Shown here: piece after piece, positions 14,352 through 15,275 of the stretch | Layout: every line of letters begins with the position of its first letter | Numbering within the stretch: position 1 is the first letter of the stretch | Assembly (NCBI GenBank): GCA_947581885.1 | Contig: CANPWF010000022.1 | Span: forward strand, 1-15,275 | Direction of reading: 5' to 3' | DNA from: an uncultured Clostridia bacterium | Lineage (GTDB): Bacteria; Bacillota; Clostridia; Christensenellales; Borkfalkiaceae | Length of the DNA: 15,275 bases | Program-made: the position numbers and the translations under genes | Notes under the pieces: generated by a model | What the model saw: the letters and a program-made list of their open reading frames with translations, nothing else | What the model was told of the DNA's origin: nothing | Database searches by the model: none

Positions 14352-15275
14352 TATCTCAACCTCTCTTCCGTTTCTCCGTCGAACAGGAACATCTTGTAAG
14401 GTTTGATGTTGAATTTGAGCTGTGCGGCACCCGCGGGGAGCGCGACGTCGCTGTCGATGATAGAGCGCACGGTCGGCTTCGTGGAGCTCTCGTGCACGGA
14501 GACGACGGATTTATCCCGCCCCATTACCTCGATATGGTCGACATTGAGGGTGAAGATCCCGTTCTCGTCGTAGATGAAACCTTCGGGACGAATCCCGACG
14601 TATACGTCGCGGTCGTCGTACGTCGTTGTCGAAACGACCTCTTCCCCGATATACACTTTGCCGCCCGAGATCTTGCCTTTGAAGATGTTGATGGGAGGCG
14701 TTCCGAGAAAGTTCGCGACGAACAGGTTGTTCGGATCGTCATAGATGTGCTGCGGCGCGCCGATCTGTTGAACAACGCCGAGCTTCATCACCACCATCGT
14801 ATCGCAAATGCTCATCGCCTCTTCCTGATCGTGGGTGACGAACACCGTCGTGATCCCCGTCGTGCGCTGAATGCGCTTGATCTCTTCACGCGTCTGCAAT
14901 CTGAGGCGAGCGTCGAGGTTGGAAAGAGGCTCGTCCAAGAGGAGGACGTTGGGCATTTTTACGAGGGCGCGGGCGATCGCGACGCGCTGCTGCTGTCCGC
15001 CCGAAAGTTCGTGCGGCTTGCGTGCCATAAGATCCTCGATCTGCACCAGACGGGCCGCGTCGAGGGCGCGGGCATTCCCCTCTTCCTTTCTGATCCGCAT
15101 GTTGTCCAAGGGGAAGCGGATATTCTGTTCCACCGTCATGTGCGGGTAAAGCGCGTAGTTTTGGAACACGAGCCCGATGCCCCGCTTTTCGGCGGCAAGC
15201 GTGGTGACATCCTGATCGTCGAAGAGGATCTTACCCGAAGTGGGGCTCTCCAATCCGCTCAACATAAACAGAGTG
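14351..15275 (-). CDS. CUT1 ABC importer ATPase (MalK/MsmX/UgpC type), start off the window
   Basis: It powers the importer by ATP hydrolysis on the cytoplasmic face. The frame is open to the right edge (TLF before the first ATG at 15265), so that ATG is not the real start and the Walker A motif lies outside. Counting from it, visible motifs are the Q-loop (VFQNYALYPH, Gln35), signature LSGGQ (87-91), Walker B VLLLDEP (107-113) with the D-loop SNLDAR, and the H-loop His145. After about residue 205 comes a MalK-like regulatory TOBE domain (VYVGIRPEGF). In many Bacillota one such ATPase serves several sugar importers; here it is encoded together with its permeases. Confidence 0.95.
   Translation of the reverse strand, partial: TLFMLSGLESPTSGKILFDDQDVTTLAAEKRGIGLVFQNYALYPHMTVEQNIRFPLDNMRIRKEEGNARALDAARLVQIEDLMARKPHELSGGQQQRVAIARALVKMPNVLLLDEPLSNLDARLRLQTREEIKRIQRTTGITTVFVTHDQEEAMSICDTMVVMKLGVVQQIGAPQHIYDDPNNLFVANFLGTPPINIFKGKISGGKVYIGEEVVSTTTYDDRDVYVGIRPEGFIYDENGIFTLNVDHIEVMGRDKSVVSVHESSTKPTVRSIIDSDVALPAGAAQLKFNIKPYKMFLFDGETEERLR

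Overview
The window is about 15.3 kb of a bacterial chromosome or contig with roughly balanced base composition. The many Sec/lipobox lipoproteins, strong AAGGAG/GGAGG ribosome sites, CUT1-type sugar ABC transporter and Ig-like surface modules suggest a Gram-positive Bacillota of class Clostridia, probably a gut lineage. Christensenellales-like is a guess from the style of the lipoproteins, not a measurement. I see no rRNA, tRNA, CRISPR array, transposase, integrase or phage gene.

Layout. At the left edge, on the + strand, is the 3' part of surE (5'/3'-nucleotidase). It ends at a bidirectional terminator. Everything else reads on the - strand, so in transcription order from the right edge: an ABC ATPase (its start lies off the window), a MalF-type permease, a MalG-type permease with an unusual extra N-terminal segment, an extracellular solute-binding lipoprotein, a lipoprotein with a staphylococcal-nuclease (SNase) domain and intact catalytic residues, and an 805-residue lipoprotein of Ig-like and OB-like modules. 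Gaps between these six genes are -1, 12, 59, 0 and 19 bases, so they look like one operon. After a 261-base gap holding a hairpin and two copies of a 37-base repeat come two large paralogous lipoproteins (753 and 1200 residues). They share a near-identical N-terminal module and even the same 5' leader.

How the genes may work together. The ATPase, two permeases and binding protein form a complete importer of the carbohydrate-uptake-1 class. The nuclease lipoprotein starts at a TTG codon directly after the binding-protein stop, so the two are probably translationally coupled. The following lipoproteins carry further OB-like and Ig-like or jelly-roll-like modules. The most interesting reading is a surface system that captures and cuts extracellular nucleic acid and imports a product. 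The parts resemble those fused in Bacillus subtilis YhcR (OB, SNase and 5'-nucleotidase domains), here spread over separate lipoproteins beside a CUT1 importer. This is inference: the substrate cannot be read from sequence, and the SNase may serve an unrelated role next to an ordinary sugar importer.

Other points to check are a G9 homopolymer inside the 1200-residue lipoprotein gene (possible phase variation), a Cys/His-rich module in the 753-residue lipoprotein, and related hairpin repeats between genes.
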